Part shown: piece by piece, positions 52,633 through 62,002 of the stretch
Layout: each line of letters opens with the position of its first letter
Position numbering within the stretch: the stretch's first letter is position 1
DNA from: Leptospiraceae bacterium
GTDB lineage: Bacteria > Spirochaetota > Leptospiria > Turneriellales > Turneriellaceae
DNA length: 64,000 nt
Assembly: GCA_025055765.1 (NCBI GenBank)
Contig: JANWWS010000014.1
Span: 62,001-126,000, forward strand
Direction of reading: 5' to 3'
Translations under genes and position numbers: made by a program
Notes under the pieces: model-generated
Seen by the model: only the letters and a program-made list of their open reading frames with translations
The model's database searches: none
What the model was told of the DNA's origin: nothing

Positions 52633-55485
52633 ATGGCAAGAGCTCTTCTCGTTGATGGGCATGCTATGGCTTTTCGGGCCCATTATGCCCTAATCAACCA
52701 GAACCTCACCACAGCCGATGGCCAGCCAACGGAGACCGTCTATGGTTTTTTTCGGATGTTGGCCCGGCTTTTGCAAGACCTTTGGCCTGAGTATCTTGCC
52801 ATTTTCTTTGATCCTCCTCGCCCTACCTTTCGCCATGAGCTCTATCCTGCCTATAAAGCCCACCGCCGGGAAACACCAGAGGAGCTAAAATTACAGCTAG
52901 ATGAAATCCAGGAGCTCTGCCCAAAACTTGGGCTTCCTATTTTTATACCTGAGAAAGAAGAAGCCGATGATCTTATAGCCTCCTTTGCGGAAAAGTTCCG
53001 CGACAAGGGCTTGCGGATTTCCATAGCTAGTTCCGACAAAGACCTATTTGCTATTTTGAGGCCAGGTGTAGAGCTTTTGCGCGCCAAAAAGGGGGTAAGC
53101 GAATTTACCGTTATCGACGAAGATACGTTGCGTAAGGATTGGGGGCTTTCCCCGCAAGAAATCCCTCATTTTATGGCACTTACCGGAGATAGCTCTGACA
53201 ATGTACCTGGGGTTAAGGGAATTGGCGAAAAAACCGCAGCGAAGCTTATCTCTGTTTACCACACCTTAGATAATCTTTATGCCCATTTAGATAAAATCGC
53301 TCCCCCTTCTCTAAGAGAAAAACTCGAGAAGGGCCGTGAAGATGCTTATTTATCTTTAAAATTAGTGAGTCTTAACACAATGCTTGAGCTGCCGTTTGAA
53401 CTTGAGGAATTAGCTTGGAAAAAAAAGGAGAGGGATTTAAAAATTCTCTTAAAAAAAGGAATGCGTACCCTTTACTATGAATTTGAGAAAATCTTTGGGG
53501 GGATCCCTGGTCAAGAAAATCCTTTAAAAGATGAAAAAAGCGAAGATATGTCTCAAGGGGCCATCCGAGCTCACTACAAGCTCTTGAAGACCATAGAGGA
53601 AATGAAGGATTTTATAGAGGTCTTAAAAAAGCAAAAGAGAATTAGTGTTGACACAGAGACCAATTCGCCCCATCCACTGCAGGCCGAGCTAGTTGGTCTT
53701 TCTTTTTGTTACAAAGATGACAGTGGCTATTTCGCTGCCTACATACCCTGTAACCTTGACAGTAAAAACCCGGCCTCTCAATATTATAATAATCTGCCCT
53801 TGGCCCATGAAGTCTTAAGCTTACTCAAGCCTGTGCTTGAGGATAAAAGTATTTATAAAATTGGCCAAAATGCCAAGTATGATATTGAGGTGCTCAGTCG
53901 CTATGACATAGAACTTGCCTCAGTAGAGGATGATAGCATGATTATGGCCTATGTGTTGGATCCTTCTAAGAGGCGCTACAATATGGATGATTTAGCTTTA
54001 GAATTTCTTGGCCGTAAGACTATTACTTATGAGGAACTGGTAGGTACTGGACGCAACCGCAGGGCGCTTGTAAGTTTACCTTTGGAGAAAGTGGCTTTTT
54101 ACTCCTGTGAGGATGCAGAGGTTACCTATAGGCTATGCGAAGTACTCGAAAAGGAACTCCAAAGGGTTGGGCTATATACCATTTACCGAGAAATAGACAT
54201 GCCTCTTATGGAAGTACTTGTGGACATGGAAAAAATTGGTGTCAAAATCGATGCAAAATCTCTAAGGGATTTTGAGAAAGAACTACTGTATAGACTAACT
54301 GATTTAGAAAAAAAAATTTATGAACTGGCGGGTCAGGAGTTTTTAATTAATTCCACACATCAGTTACGCGAAATCCTCTTTGACAAACTCAAAATCCGCA
54401 GTGTAAAAAAAACGGAGAAGGGGGCTCTTTCTACTGACGCTGAGGTTTTAGAAGAGCTGCGTCATGAGCATCCCATAGTTGAGCTTATCTTAGAACACCG
54501 CACTATAAGTAAGCTCTTGAATACCTATGTGCAAGTTTTGCCTGAATTTATTGATAAAAAAACAGGACGAATCCACACTTCTTTTTCCCAAATTACGGCA
54601 GCTACGGGCAGGCTTGCCTCCCATGATCCTAACCTACAAAATATCCCCATAAAAGGAGAGGAAGGAAGGGCTTTGCGCCGTGCTTTTGTAGCAGAAAAGG
54701 GTTATGAGCTTTTATCCTTAGATTATAGCCAAATTGAACTACGGATCTTGGCGCACTACAGTGAAGATGAAAACCTCTTGCGCGCCTACCAAGAGGATGA
54801 GGATATCCACGACCAGGCTACCTATCTGCTATTCCACCATCGCTTTGATCCCACCACAAATCGTTTTTTAGAAAAAGGGGGGGGTGCACAACCAACTTTA
54901 AAATATGATCCTGTAATTCTTGCGCAAATGAAACAATGTCGTGAGTTTTCTGATTTGCGTTCCCAGGCAAAGGTACTTAATTTTTCTATTGCTTATGGAG
55001 TGACGGATTACGGACTTTCTCGTAGTTTAGGTATATCGAGGACCGAAGCAAGCGAGCTCATTCGGCTCTATTTCACAGCTTTTCCTGGCATTAAACGCTA
55101 TATGGAAGAAGCCATAGAAAAAGCGCGCCACCATGGTTATGCTGAAAATCTTTTTGGTAGGCGCCGATATATCCCTGACATAAAGTCGCAAAACCGCTAT
55201 GCCCGCCAAGGAGCAGAGAGACTTGCTATTAACACACCCATACAGTCAACAGCAGCTGATATTATCAAAAAAGCCATGATTAAGATACATCGTGAAATTA
55301 AAGAGCGGAAATGGAAGAGCCGCATGCTTTTGCAAATCCATGACGAGCTCCTCTTTGAAGTTCCCAAAGAAGAAAAAGATGAGTTTTATAACTTTGCACG
55401 AGAGACCATGGAAAAAATTGTAGAACTCAAAGTACCATTAAAAGTAACTGGTGGTTTTGGGAGCAACTGGGATGAGGCAAAGTAA
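52633..55485 (+). CDS. polA: DNA polymerase I
   Basis: 950 residues with all three activities. The 5'-3' exonuclease domain (1-300) starts ALLVDGHAMAFRAHYAL. The 3'-5' proofreading domain keeps D340-T-E342, the NAKYDIEVL block and YSCEDAEVT, so it should be active, unlike in many relatives. The polymerase has motif A LSLDYSQIELR (D697), motif B QAKVLNFSIAYG and motif C HDE (903-905). An insert of about 30-35 residues sits between motifs A and B (about 730-765). It repairs DNA and removes Okazaki primers. Confidence 0.96.
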   Translation: MARALLVDGHAMAFRAHYALINQNLTTADGQPTETVYGFFRMLARLLQDLWPEYLAIFFDPPRPTFRHELYPAYKAHRRETPEELKLQLDEIQELCPKLGLPIFIPEKEEADDLIASFAEKFRDKGLRISIASSDKDLFAILRPGVELLRAKKGVSEFTVIDEDTLRKDWGLSPQEIPHFMALTGDSSDNVPGVKGIGEKTAAKLISVYHTLDNLYAHLDKIAPPSLREKLEKGREDAYLSLKLVSLNTMLELPFELEELAWKKKERDLKILLKKGMRTLYYEFEKIFGGIPGQENPLKDEKSEDMSQGAIRAHYKLLKTIEEMKDFIEVLKKQKRISVDTETNSPHPLQAELVGLSFCYKDDSGYFAAYIPCNLDSKNPASQYYNNLPLAHEVLSLLKPVLEDKSIYKIGQNAKYDIEVLSRYDIELASVEDDSMIMAYVLDPSKRRYNMDDLALEFLGRKTITYEELVGTGRNRRALVSLPLEKVAFYSCEDAEVTYRLCEVLEKELQRVGLYTIYREIDMPLMEVLVDMEKIGVKIDAKSLRDFEKELLYRLTDLEKKIYELAGQEFLINSTHQLREILFDKLKIRSVKKTEKGALSTDAEVLEELRHEHPIVELILEHRTISKLLNTYVQVLPEFIDKKTGRIHTSFSQITAATGRLASHDPNLQNIPIKGEEGRALRRAFVAEKGYELLSLDYSQIELRILAHYSEDENLLRAYQEDEDIHDQATYLLFHHRFDPTTNRFLEKGGGAQPTLKYDPVILAQMKQCREFSDLRSQAKVLNFSIAYGVTDYGLSRSLGISRTEASELIRLYFTAFPGIKRYMEEAIEKARHHGYAENLFGRRRYIPDIKSQNRYARQGAERLAINTPIQSTAADIIKKAMIKIHREIKERKWKSRMLLQIHDELLFEVPKEEKDEFYNFARETMEKIVELKVPLKVTGGFGSNWDEAK

Positions 55486-56274
55486 ATGACGGCAGAAGGC
55501 AAGAAGCGCTACAAGAAAATTTTGCACCAAGTGGGCAAAACTATTGAGGAATATGGTCTTATTGAAAATAACGACCGCATTTTAGTGGCTGTCTCGGGGG
55601 GCAAGGATTCGCTGAGTCTTTTGTATATACTTAATGATTTGCAAAAAAAAGCCCCTTTGCGCTTTGAAATCTTTGCTTATACTTTGGACCAGGGCCAAGG
55701 TGATTTTGCCCGAGAAAAGCTCGAGGAGTTTTACCAAAAGCTAGGTGTAGAGTACTACATTGAATTCCGCGACACCTATTCCATTGTTCGCTCAAAAATA
55801 CCTCCCGGCAAGACCTATTGTTCTCTTTGTTCACGGCTGAGGCGGGGAATTCTTTATAGTGAAGCCGAAAGACTAGGAGCCAATAAGATTGCCTTAGGGC
55901 ATCACGCAGATGATGCCATAGAGACCCTTTTTTTAAACTTATTTTTTAATGGTCGCCTTGCCGCCATACCCCCCAAACTTAAAGCCATGGGGGGGCGCCA
56001 TATTGTCATAAGACCACTTATTGCCTGTGATGAAGAAGATTTTGTCTTTCTCTCAAGAGAGATGAATTTCCCAGTTTTACCTTGTCAGCTCTGTGGTCTT
56101 CAGGAAAACCTACACCGACAGCAGATGAAACGTCTTTTGGCAGAATTTAAGCGTAAAAATCCTGTTGTTTCTGGTTCTTTAAAAAAAGCTATAGCTAATG
56201 TACAACCAAGCCATCTCTGGGACAAAAATTTATACAAAATGGATTCTGTTGCGCCAATAGCTGAGGACCTATGA
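55486..56274 (+). CDS. ttcA: TtcA-like tRNA 2-thiocytidine synthetase
   Basis: 262-residue PP-loop ATPase with SGGKDSLSLL near residue 35 and two CxxC pairs (YCSLCSR near 110 and PCQLCGL near 203), the 4Fe-4S ligands of the TtcA/TtuA group. It is predicted to thiolate C32 of tRNAs. GHHADDAIETLFLNL is the second PP-loop block. Its ATG directly follows the polA stop, and it overlaps nadC by 4 bases. TtuA-type specificity cannot be excluded. Confidence 0.86.
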   Translation: MTAEGKKRYKKILHQVGKTIEEYGLIENNDRILVAVSGGKDSLSLLYILNDLQKKAPLRFEIFAYTLDQGQGDFAREKLEEFYQKLGVEYYIEFRDTYSIVRSKIPPGKTYCSLCSRLRRGILYSEAERLGANKIALGHHADDAIETLFLNLFFNGRLAAIPPKLKAMGGRHIVIRPLIACDEEDFVFLSREMNFPVLPCQLCGLQENLHRQQMKRLLAEFKRKNPVVSGSLKKAIANVQPSHLWDKNLYKMDSVAPIAEDL

Positions 56275-57152
56275 GCGCGTACGCCGAGCGCTACCTACAT
56301 CTTGAGCAAAAAGATTACGATGAGCTTGTGAGGCTAGCCTTATGGGAAGATGCCTTCTATCGCGACATCACAAGTCTCTCTCTTTTTCGTAACGAAAAGA
56401 AAGCACAGGCCCATATTATTTCTCGGCAAAGGGCTCTCGTATGTGGCTTAGATGTGGTGGCTTATGTTTTCTCTATTGTAGACCCCACGCTTGAGCTAAA
56501 GCCTCTCTTTTGCGATGGCGAAACGGTTAAAGAAGAAGAAGTCCTAATTTGGGTAGAAGGCAGCTTAAATTCTATCTTGGCAGCGGAGAGGGTAGCCCTA
56601 AATTTTTTATCTTTGTTAAGTGGGATAGCCACGAGAACCCAACGCCTTGTGGAAAAATTAAAGCCCATGGGAATTAAGCTCTTGGATACACGTAAGACTA
56701 TCCCCGGTCATCGAAAGCTCAGTAAATACGCCGTAGCCGTGGGAGGGGGTTACAACCACAGACTAAATCTTGCAACTATGGGTTTAATTAAAGATAACCA
56801 CCGCGTGTTTTTTAGCAATCTTGGAGAAGCGGTGCGTCGATTTCGGCAGGTATTTCCTGACATGCCCTTACAAGTTGAGATAGAAAGTAAAGAAGAGTTG
56901 CTTCAGGTCCTGCCACTAGAACCCAACTTTATCTTGTTTGACAACATGGCTATACCATTACTAAAAGAATGCGTTGCTATAGTGAAAAATTTTAACGAAA
57001 AAAAAGGAACTCAAATTTTAACAGAAGCTTCTGGGGGATACAACGAAGAGAATTTGCATTTATTGGATGGCAGTGGTGTGGATTTTGTGAGTATGGGTTC
57101 ACTTACGAACACTATTACTCCTGTAGATTTTAGCCTCGAGATCCTTAATTAA
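56271..57152 (+). CDS. nadC: Nicotinate-nucleotide pyrophosphorylase (quinolinate phosphoribosyltransferase)
   Basis: 293-residue NadC, making nicotinate mononucleotide from quinolinate and PRPP in NAD synthesis. Signatures: WEDAFYRDITSLSL near the start, LDTRKTIPGHRKLSKYAV and the GGGYNHRLNL block, and the C-terminal SGGYNEEN. It overlaps ttcA by 4 bases, completing a polA-ttcA-nadC run, and overlaps convergent lptD by 8 bases (shared TTAATTAA double stop). nadA and nadB are not in the window. Confidence 0.95.
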   Translation: MSAYAERYLHLEQKDYDELVRLALWEDAFYRDITSLSLFRNEKKAQAHIISRQRALVCGLDVVAYVFSIVDPTLELKPLFCDGETVKEEEVLIWVEGSLNSILAAERVALNFLSLLSGIATRTQRLVEKLKPMGIKLLDTRKTIPGHRKLSKYAVAVGGGYNHRLNLATMGLIKDNHRVFFSNLGEAVRRFRQVFPDMPLQVEIESKEELLQVLPLEPNFILFDNMAIPLLKECVAIVKNFNEKKGTQILTEASGGYNEENLHLLDGSGVDFVSMGSLTNTITPVDFSLEILN

Positions 57153-59577
57153 GTGGCATATCGGTGGGATTTTCGCGGTAAAGTTCCGTGCGCGGTATAC
57201 CAAAACCAGGGAAAGCCTTGAGGGTCATACTGAAAAAGAAGGTATGTTCATAAAAGCCAAGGCGGTTACGCAACTGCGGTCCGTAATACACCGTACGTTG
57301 TCTTGTAGTGTAAGAAAAGCGCAAAAGCCAGTCATGTAGGTCATGCTCCAGGTCTAGGTAAAAATTTTCTACAAAAAAAAGAGCTTCACGTCTTTTGGTT
57401 GGCTCAAAGAAATTTAGAGATTGAATGACATCTTCGGCAAATGGGGTATAGCGGGGGTGGTCTCTGCGGTAGCGTTCCATTTGTTCCGCGCGGGAATTAC
57501 CGCCGAGGTATAGTTTCCAGAAGGGATGCAGCAAGAGTTCAGCTGCCCACTGTAGGTGTAGGTTACTTTGCCGTAGGTTCAGATAATTTTCATGCCAGCC
57601 AAAGTTAATTTCTAAAAGCAAAAGTTCTTTTAAGATTGGTAGCTTATACCCTCCTAGTTTTGCGGATATAGAAAAGTCGTTGTAATGGGGCCTTGCAAAA
57701 CGAGTGAGATAGCTGTAGGTGTTAACAAGTCCTAGACTGGCAAAGTGACGGTATTTTCTAGGCTTGACACCATAATCTCCCAAGCGAAAGCCTTGGACCA
57801 AATCATATTCCATAGAACTGCGCCAGACAAGGTCGGACCAGCGAAAACGAGGGGGCAGGGGATAGGCATAGGGTCTTAGGTCATAACCAATCGAGAGTTG
57901 AGTTTGGGCGAGGTGCAAGAAATCCGCATGAAGGGAGCCTTCCCAGTTGTGGCGCCTAAATGGCCCAAAGGTTGGATCGCGCACACCCTCGGCAAAGAAG
58001 TAATGGATTTCATGGACAGATTGGTGATAAAAGAGAGGTAGCCCCAATCTTAAGGTATTACGCGAGAAGATATATTGAAAGCTTTGCCTCCTTGCTTCTA
58101 TTTGCAGGCCTTGCTCCTGTGGTTGAGCTCGCATGGCTTGAAAACCATAACCCAAAACGGGATTATAGGTAAGTAAGGGAGAGAGATATAAAAAAGACTG
58201 CAACGCCGAGTTTCCATCTGCGGAATAGGTGGTTTTTAGCTCGCGCCCATCTGCATAGTAGCGCTGGAGGTAAGAATTTAGCTGTAGGTTTTGCCAAAGA
58301 CCTCCAAAAAGACTTCCCTGGGGGTCTACTAGCGAGAAATTGCCTGAGTAAGAAAGTCGGGGCTGCAGGTCGTAGACAGGGAGGTATTTCGAGTCGGCGT
58401 TTTGGGTTCGTTCATACCAGCGTAGTCGACGCTCAACCCGTACAGAAAAGGAGTGGTTTTTTAAATTTTCTGTATATTGGGCTTCCCAACTGATATTTTC
58501 ATAGCCAGCGCGACCTTGAAAAAACCGATTACGGAAAAGGGCATCAAAGGTGTTTGTGGGTAAAAAACGAAAGCCAAATTCCTGCATAAAATTTTTATGC
58601 CGGTAATGCTCAAAGCGCACTGTTAGGTTTCGCCAGCGATCTTGGTTTTGGCTACGTTTGAGCTCAAGGGATAGATCACTTTTCATTTTCCACCAAAATT
58701 CACTAACTTCTCGCCGGCTGCCATCGCTCTGGCGTACCTGGTTGGTAAAGACAAGCTCGCCACCAATATCAGAGAGGGTGTCGAGTTGTTTGTATTCGGC
58801 AACACCTACATCCAAATCGTATCGTAGGGGAATTTGCGAGCGTTCTAGGCGAACTCCCCCATAGATACCCCCCCTTTGGTACCAGTCAAACATGATTTCT
58901 CCCTTTTGAGGTAGTAAGCTGTCTGTAGGAAAGGTGGGAAAGCTGAGAAAGTAGGTGTTTTGTAGAAAGTGTCCTTTACTGATGTTATTGCCATACTGTG
59001 TAACAATCCCCGTTCCAAAATTTGTTTGTACAAGAAAAGGGAGGTAAAAAACGCGGGTCTTGCCTACTTTAATAATGACATTTTGGGCATAGAATTCTCT
59101 TTCTTCGGTAAAATAAACCTTGCTTGCTTCAAAGCTAAAGTGGGGATTTTTTAATGTACACGTAGTAAACATCGTGTCTTTTAGCGTGTAGGCCTTTTTA
59201 TCACTAAATTTTATCTCACGCCCGTTAAAATAGCGACCCTCAAGCTCCCCGGTACCATTATATATTATGCCACTGCCCTTCTTTTGATCGTAGATAAATT
59301 TTTCCCCACGAATTTTTTCAGACCCTCTTTCTAAGATGACCTGGCCTTCCCCAAAAATTTCCTGGGTTTGGGTATTGATTTTGACAGTTTGTGCCCTCAG
59401 AATTTGATCCTCTATCTTTAATATAATCCCCCCCTGAAAGACGAGTATGCCTTCTTCTGTTTGCGAAATTGTCATATACTCGGCTTCGGAGGAGTGCAAA
59501 AGCTCGATGGTGCGGGGGTAAATCACGAAAATAAGTAGAAAGAAAGTAAGGATAAAATATGTGAGATGGGTGCGCAC
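57145..59577 (-). CDS. lptD: LptD-like LPS assembly outer-membrane protein
   Basis: 810-residue protein with an N-terminal membrane/signal segment (about 5-25) and an OstA-type periplasmic beta-jellyroll (about 40-210: FQGGIILKIEDQILRAQTVK, LERGSEKIRGEKFIYD). A large aromatic-rich beta-barrel follows to the end, as in LptD, which inserts LPS into the outer leaflet. The two disulfide-forming cysteine pairs of E. coli LptD are not seen. It is divergent from ctaB and convergent with nadC. Its presence is the best evidence here for an LPS-bearing outer membrane. Confidence 0.85.
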   Translation of the reverse strand: MRTHLTYFILTFFLLIFVIYPRTIELLHSSEAEYMTISQTEEGILVFQGGIILKIEDQILRAQTVKINTQTQEIFGEGQVILERGSEKIRGEKFIYDQKKGSGIIYNGTGELEGRYFNGREIKFSDKKAYTLKDTMFTTCTLKNPHFSFEASKVYFTEEREFYAQNVIIKVGKTRVFYLPFLVQTNFGTGIVTQYGNNISKGHFLQNTYFLSFPTFPTDSLLPQKGEIMFDWYQRGGIYGGVRLERSQIPLRYDLDVGVAEYKQLDTLSDIGGELVFTNQVRQSDGSRREVSEFWWKMKSDLSLELKRSQNQDRWRNLTVRFEHYRHKNFMQEFGFRFLPTNTFDALFRNRFFQGRAGYENISWEAQYTENLKNHSFSVRVERRLRWYERTQNADSKYLPVYDLQPRLSYSGNFSLVDPQGSLFGGLWQNLQLNSYLQRYYADGRELKTTYSADGNSALQSFLYLSPLLTYNPVLGYGFQAMRAQPQEQGLQIEARRQSFQYIFSRNTLRLGLPLFYHQSVHEIHYFFAEGVRDPTFGPFRRHNWEGSLHADFLHLAQTQLSIGYDLRPYAYPLPPRFRWSDLVWRSSMEYDLVQGFRLGDYGVKPRKYRHFASLGLVNTYSYLTRFARPHYNDFSISAKLGGYKLPILKELLLLEINFGWHENYLNLRQSNLHLQWAAELLLHPFWKLYLGGNSRAEQMERYRRDHPRYTPFAEDVIQSLNFFEPTKRREALFFVENFYLDLEHDLHDWLLRFSYTTRQRTVYYGPQLRNRLGFYEHTFFFSMTLKAFPGFGIPRTELYRENPTDMPLN

Positions 59578-59663
59578 TTGTTGTGCAATGCGTAACTATA
59601 GCTTAGAAGAAAGCGTCAAATCTTTTCCCCTAAATATGCTTTTCTTTAAAGTGTGACTTTGTT

Positions 59664-60536
59664 TTGTGGCATGTGCCAGATTTTCTTACTTCTTGGCGAG
59701 CGCTTATTATCCTCTTAAAGCCACGCATTGCCCTCTCGGTTACCCTCGAGGCTATAGTAGCTATGCTTTTGGCAAGGCGGCAGATGGCGGAGATAAGAGA
59801 ATTATTTCTCTTAAGTGTCGTTCTTTTCTTGTCAAGTAGCGGTGCGGCACTTGCGAACAATCTTCTCGACGAAAAATGGGATCTAGCCATGAAGAGAACC
59901 TCCCAACGAGCTGAGGCCATACGCCTGTGGGGAAAAAAATACCTCTGGTTTTTAGCAGTCTTATTAATCTTAGCCTCTTTAGCAGCAGCTTGGTTTTTTT
60001 TTCATTGGCTTGTGGCAGTTCTTATTTTGGGTGCTGCTCTAAGTTATGTATTGTGGTACACCTTAAGACTAAAACGCCGTAGCCCTTTTGGAGCCATTTT
60101 AGGTGGTCTACCAGGTGCCCTACCAGTCTTAATTGGAGGCTATGCGGTCAGCATGCGCTTTGCTGTCGATATTTGGCTTTTTTTTCTATTTATGATGTTC
60201 TGGCAACCCGCCCATTTTTGGGCCCTTGCCCTCTATTTAAAAGATGACTACGCGTTAGCGAGGCTACCTGTGATGCCTGTTGTCTATGGCGAGCAATACA
60301 CTAAGTACTTTATCTATATGTATGGAGCAAGCCTTATTCCTATAACTTTCATGATGGGCTATTGGGGCGGATATAGCCTTACCTATTTTGTTTTCGCTTT
60401 GCTTGGGGGGACTTATTATCTCGTGCAGACTGTGCGCTTTACCTACCACAAACAGGAGTACAAAAAGGCTTTTGTTGTTTCTCTTGTTTACCTAATGTGG
60501 ATGTTTCTATCGCTTTTCCTGGAGGTTTTCCTTTAA
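59664..60536 (+). CDS. ctaB: Protoheme IX farnesyltransferase (heme O synthase)-like
   Basis: 290-residue UbiA-superfamily prenyltransferase with eight to nine helices. The first aspartate motif is NNLLDEKWDLAMKRT, then GGLPGALPVLIGGYAV and MFWQPAHFWALALYLKDDY, which match CtaB/CyoE rather than UbiA or MenA. It makes heme O for terminal oxidases, implying aerobic respiration. Start is TTG 59664 or GTG 59673; no clear ribosome-binding site. It is divergent from lptD across 86 bases. No oxidase genes are nearby. Confidence 0.88.
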   Translation: MWHVPDFLTSWRALIILLKPRIALSVTLEAIVAMLLARRQMAEIRELFLLSVVLFLSSSGAALANNLLDEKWDLAMKRTSQRAEAIRLWGKKYLWFLAVLLILASLAAAWFFFHWLVAVLILGAALSYVLWYTLRLKRRSPFGAILGGLPGALPVLIGGYAVSMRFAVDIWLFFLFMMFWQPAHFWALALYLKDDYALARLPVMPVVYGEQYTKYFIYMYGASLIPITFMMGYWGGYSLTYFVFALLGGTYYLVQTVRFTYHKQEYKKAFVVSLVYLMWMFLSLFLEVFL

Positions 60537-61075
60537 GCTGGTAGGAGAGGATTTTTCCGGACCTCGCTAGGAGCAAGAAGATACTTTGGGGTCTGATCCG
60601 GGCCCATTGCTTGCAAGAGGAGGTGCTGGCTCGAGACAATCCTTGCTCAATCCATGGCTTATTTGGTGATCGTAGCTCGTGTTTTTCCCAGAGACATTAT
60701 TGAGCTTATCTTATAAAAAGAGCCGAAAGAGATGAGAGATGCCTTAGACTGGTGACCCTTTGCGGAATATGCGAAGATCCTAAGCTACCACAACTTTGGT
60801 TTTTATGCTAACCAATATCTAAGGTAGTTTTTGCCAGCTGCAGTTTGCGACAACCGGGACCAGGGGGGCGTAATAAAAAATCGTAAAGACAAATACCTAA
60901 GACATGCTGCCCATAGCCTCGTCTCTTGAGGTTTGGTTATGCCCGTAGCTTGTTGCCTGAAATCCAAGACCCATTCCCCGAAAGGTAGTAGGGCGCTTTT
61001 CTTTAACATCGAAAAAAGAGATGATTTTCCAATTTACTATGAGTTATTCTGTGGCAGAGCAGACCCCAAGGGACT
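60537..61075 (+). other. 539-base region without recognised gene
   Basis: No reading frame with family resemblance on either strand; the longest (minus, 60803-61009, 68 residues) has no support. I looked for tmRNA, RNase P RNA, SRP RNA and tRNA signatures and found none. Some inverted pairs exist, such as CTACC/GGTAG around 60785-60826, and an AAGGGA ribosome-binding site for the next gene lies at 61068-61073. It may hold the promoter of the permease genes, an unrecognised RNA or a decayed gene. Confidence 0.4.
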
Positions 61076-62002
61076 ATGATCTGGGCTAAGCTTCTTTTAC
61101 GGCGAGTTTCTTTTTTTATTTTCTTAGTCCTACTTTTTACCTTGTTTTCTCTTCTCTTAGAAAATTATCGGGAGGGGAGTTTTGTATATGACCTTGCGGG
61201 TCAGAGAAGCTCACCTGAGGAATTGCAAACTCTTCTCTTAAGAGAAGGGCAATCAAAAGGACTTTGGGAGAGGTTTTGGCAGCGCAGCACCTCGATACTT
61301 TCATTTAATTTTGGTAATACTTTAAGGGGTGAGCCCATTTTACCTCTTGTGTGGGAGGCTTCTCAGCTAACCTTAGCCCTGAGCTTCGTGGCCGCCATAT
61401 TTTCTTTTCTTTATGGCTATGGTTGTTATGTCGTGGCAAGCTTTTGGGAAAAAGCTAATACGTATTTAATTCGCTTAAATTATTTTATACTGTCCACACC
61501 TATTTTTGTACTTGCTCTCCTTTTTTTATGGTTATTTTCCTTAAAGTGGGGCTTTTTCCCACCCGGAGGTACAAAAGGACTTTGGTACATACTTCCGTCT
61601 TTTACACTTGCCTTAAAATCAGGGGGGAGGCTTGCCCTGTTTTATATGGAATATCGGGATGTGGAAGAGTCGAAAGGCTATGTGACAACCGCAAGGGCCT
61701 TTGGCCTTTCCCCCTATAGAATTTATCTTGTACATGTTTTTAAGAATATTTTTTTACCAGCGGTGAGTTTTTGGCTCATTGATTTTTCGACCTATATGGC
61801 AGGCGCTGCTATTGTCGAAAGTCTATTTGCCTTACCAGGACTTGGCTCTTTGCTCATATCTGCCTTTTATCAGTACGATACTGCTCTAATGACAGCATGC
61901 CTCGTTGTAGCTTCTTTTTTTGTTTACTTAACAAACCTCGTTGCCGAACTCTTACAAAACTATTACAGCCGCTTTTACCATAAAGCCGAAAGTGTCTTTT
62001 AA
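61076..62002 (+). CDS. ABC transporter permease, DppB-like
   Basis: 308-residue inner-membrane permease of the dipeptide/oligopeptide/nickel type. An N-terminal helix and a periplasmic segment are followed by five helices; the EAA-type coupling loop reads YVTTARAFGLSPYRIYLVHVFKN, and the FALPGLGSLLISA segment is typical of DppB. AAGGGA precedes the ATG. The DppC-like partner overlaps by 11 bases. Substrate-binding and ATPase genes are not in the window. Confidence 0.88.
   Translation: MIWAKLLLRRVSFFIFLVLLFTLFSLLLENYREGSFVYDLAGQRSSPEELQTLLLREGQSKGLWERFWQRSTSILSFNFGNTLRGEPILPLVWEASQLTLALSFVAAIFSFLYGYGCYVVASFWEKANTYLIRLNYFILSTPIFVLALLFLWLFSLKWGFFPPGGTKGLWYILPSFTLALKSGGRLALFYMEYRDVEESKGYVTTARAFGLSPYRIYLVHVFKNIFLPAVSFWLIDFSTYMAGAAIVESLFALPGLGSLLISAFYQYDTALMTACLVVASFFVYLTNLVAELLQNYYSRFYHKAESVF

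Noticed and set aside
60537-61075. tmRNA, RNase P RNA or SRP RNA in the empty region
   Set aside because: None of the conserved cores was found on either strand; a lone AGACAAAT resembling an RNase P end is not enough.
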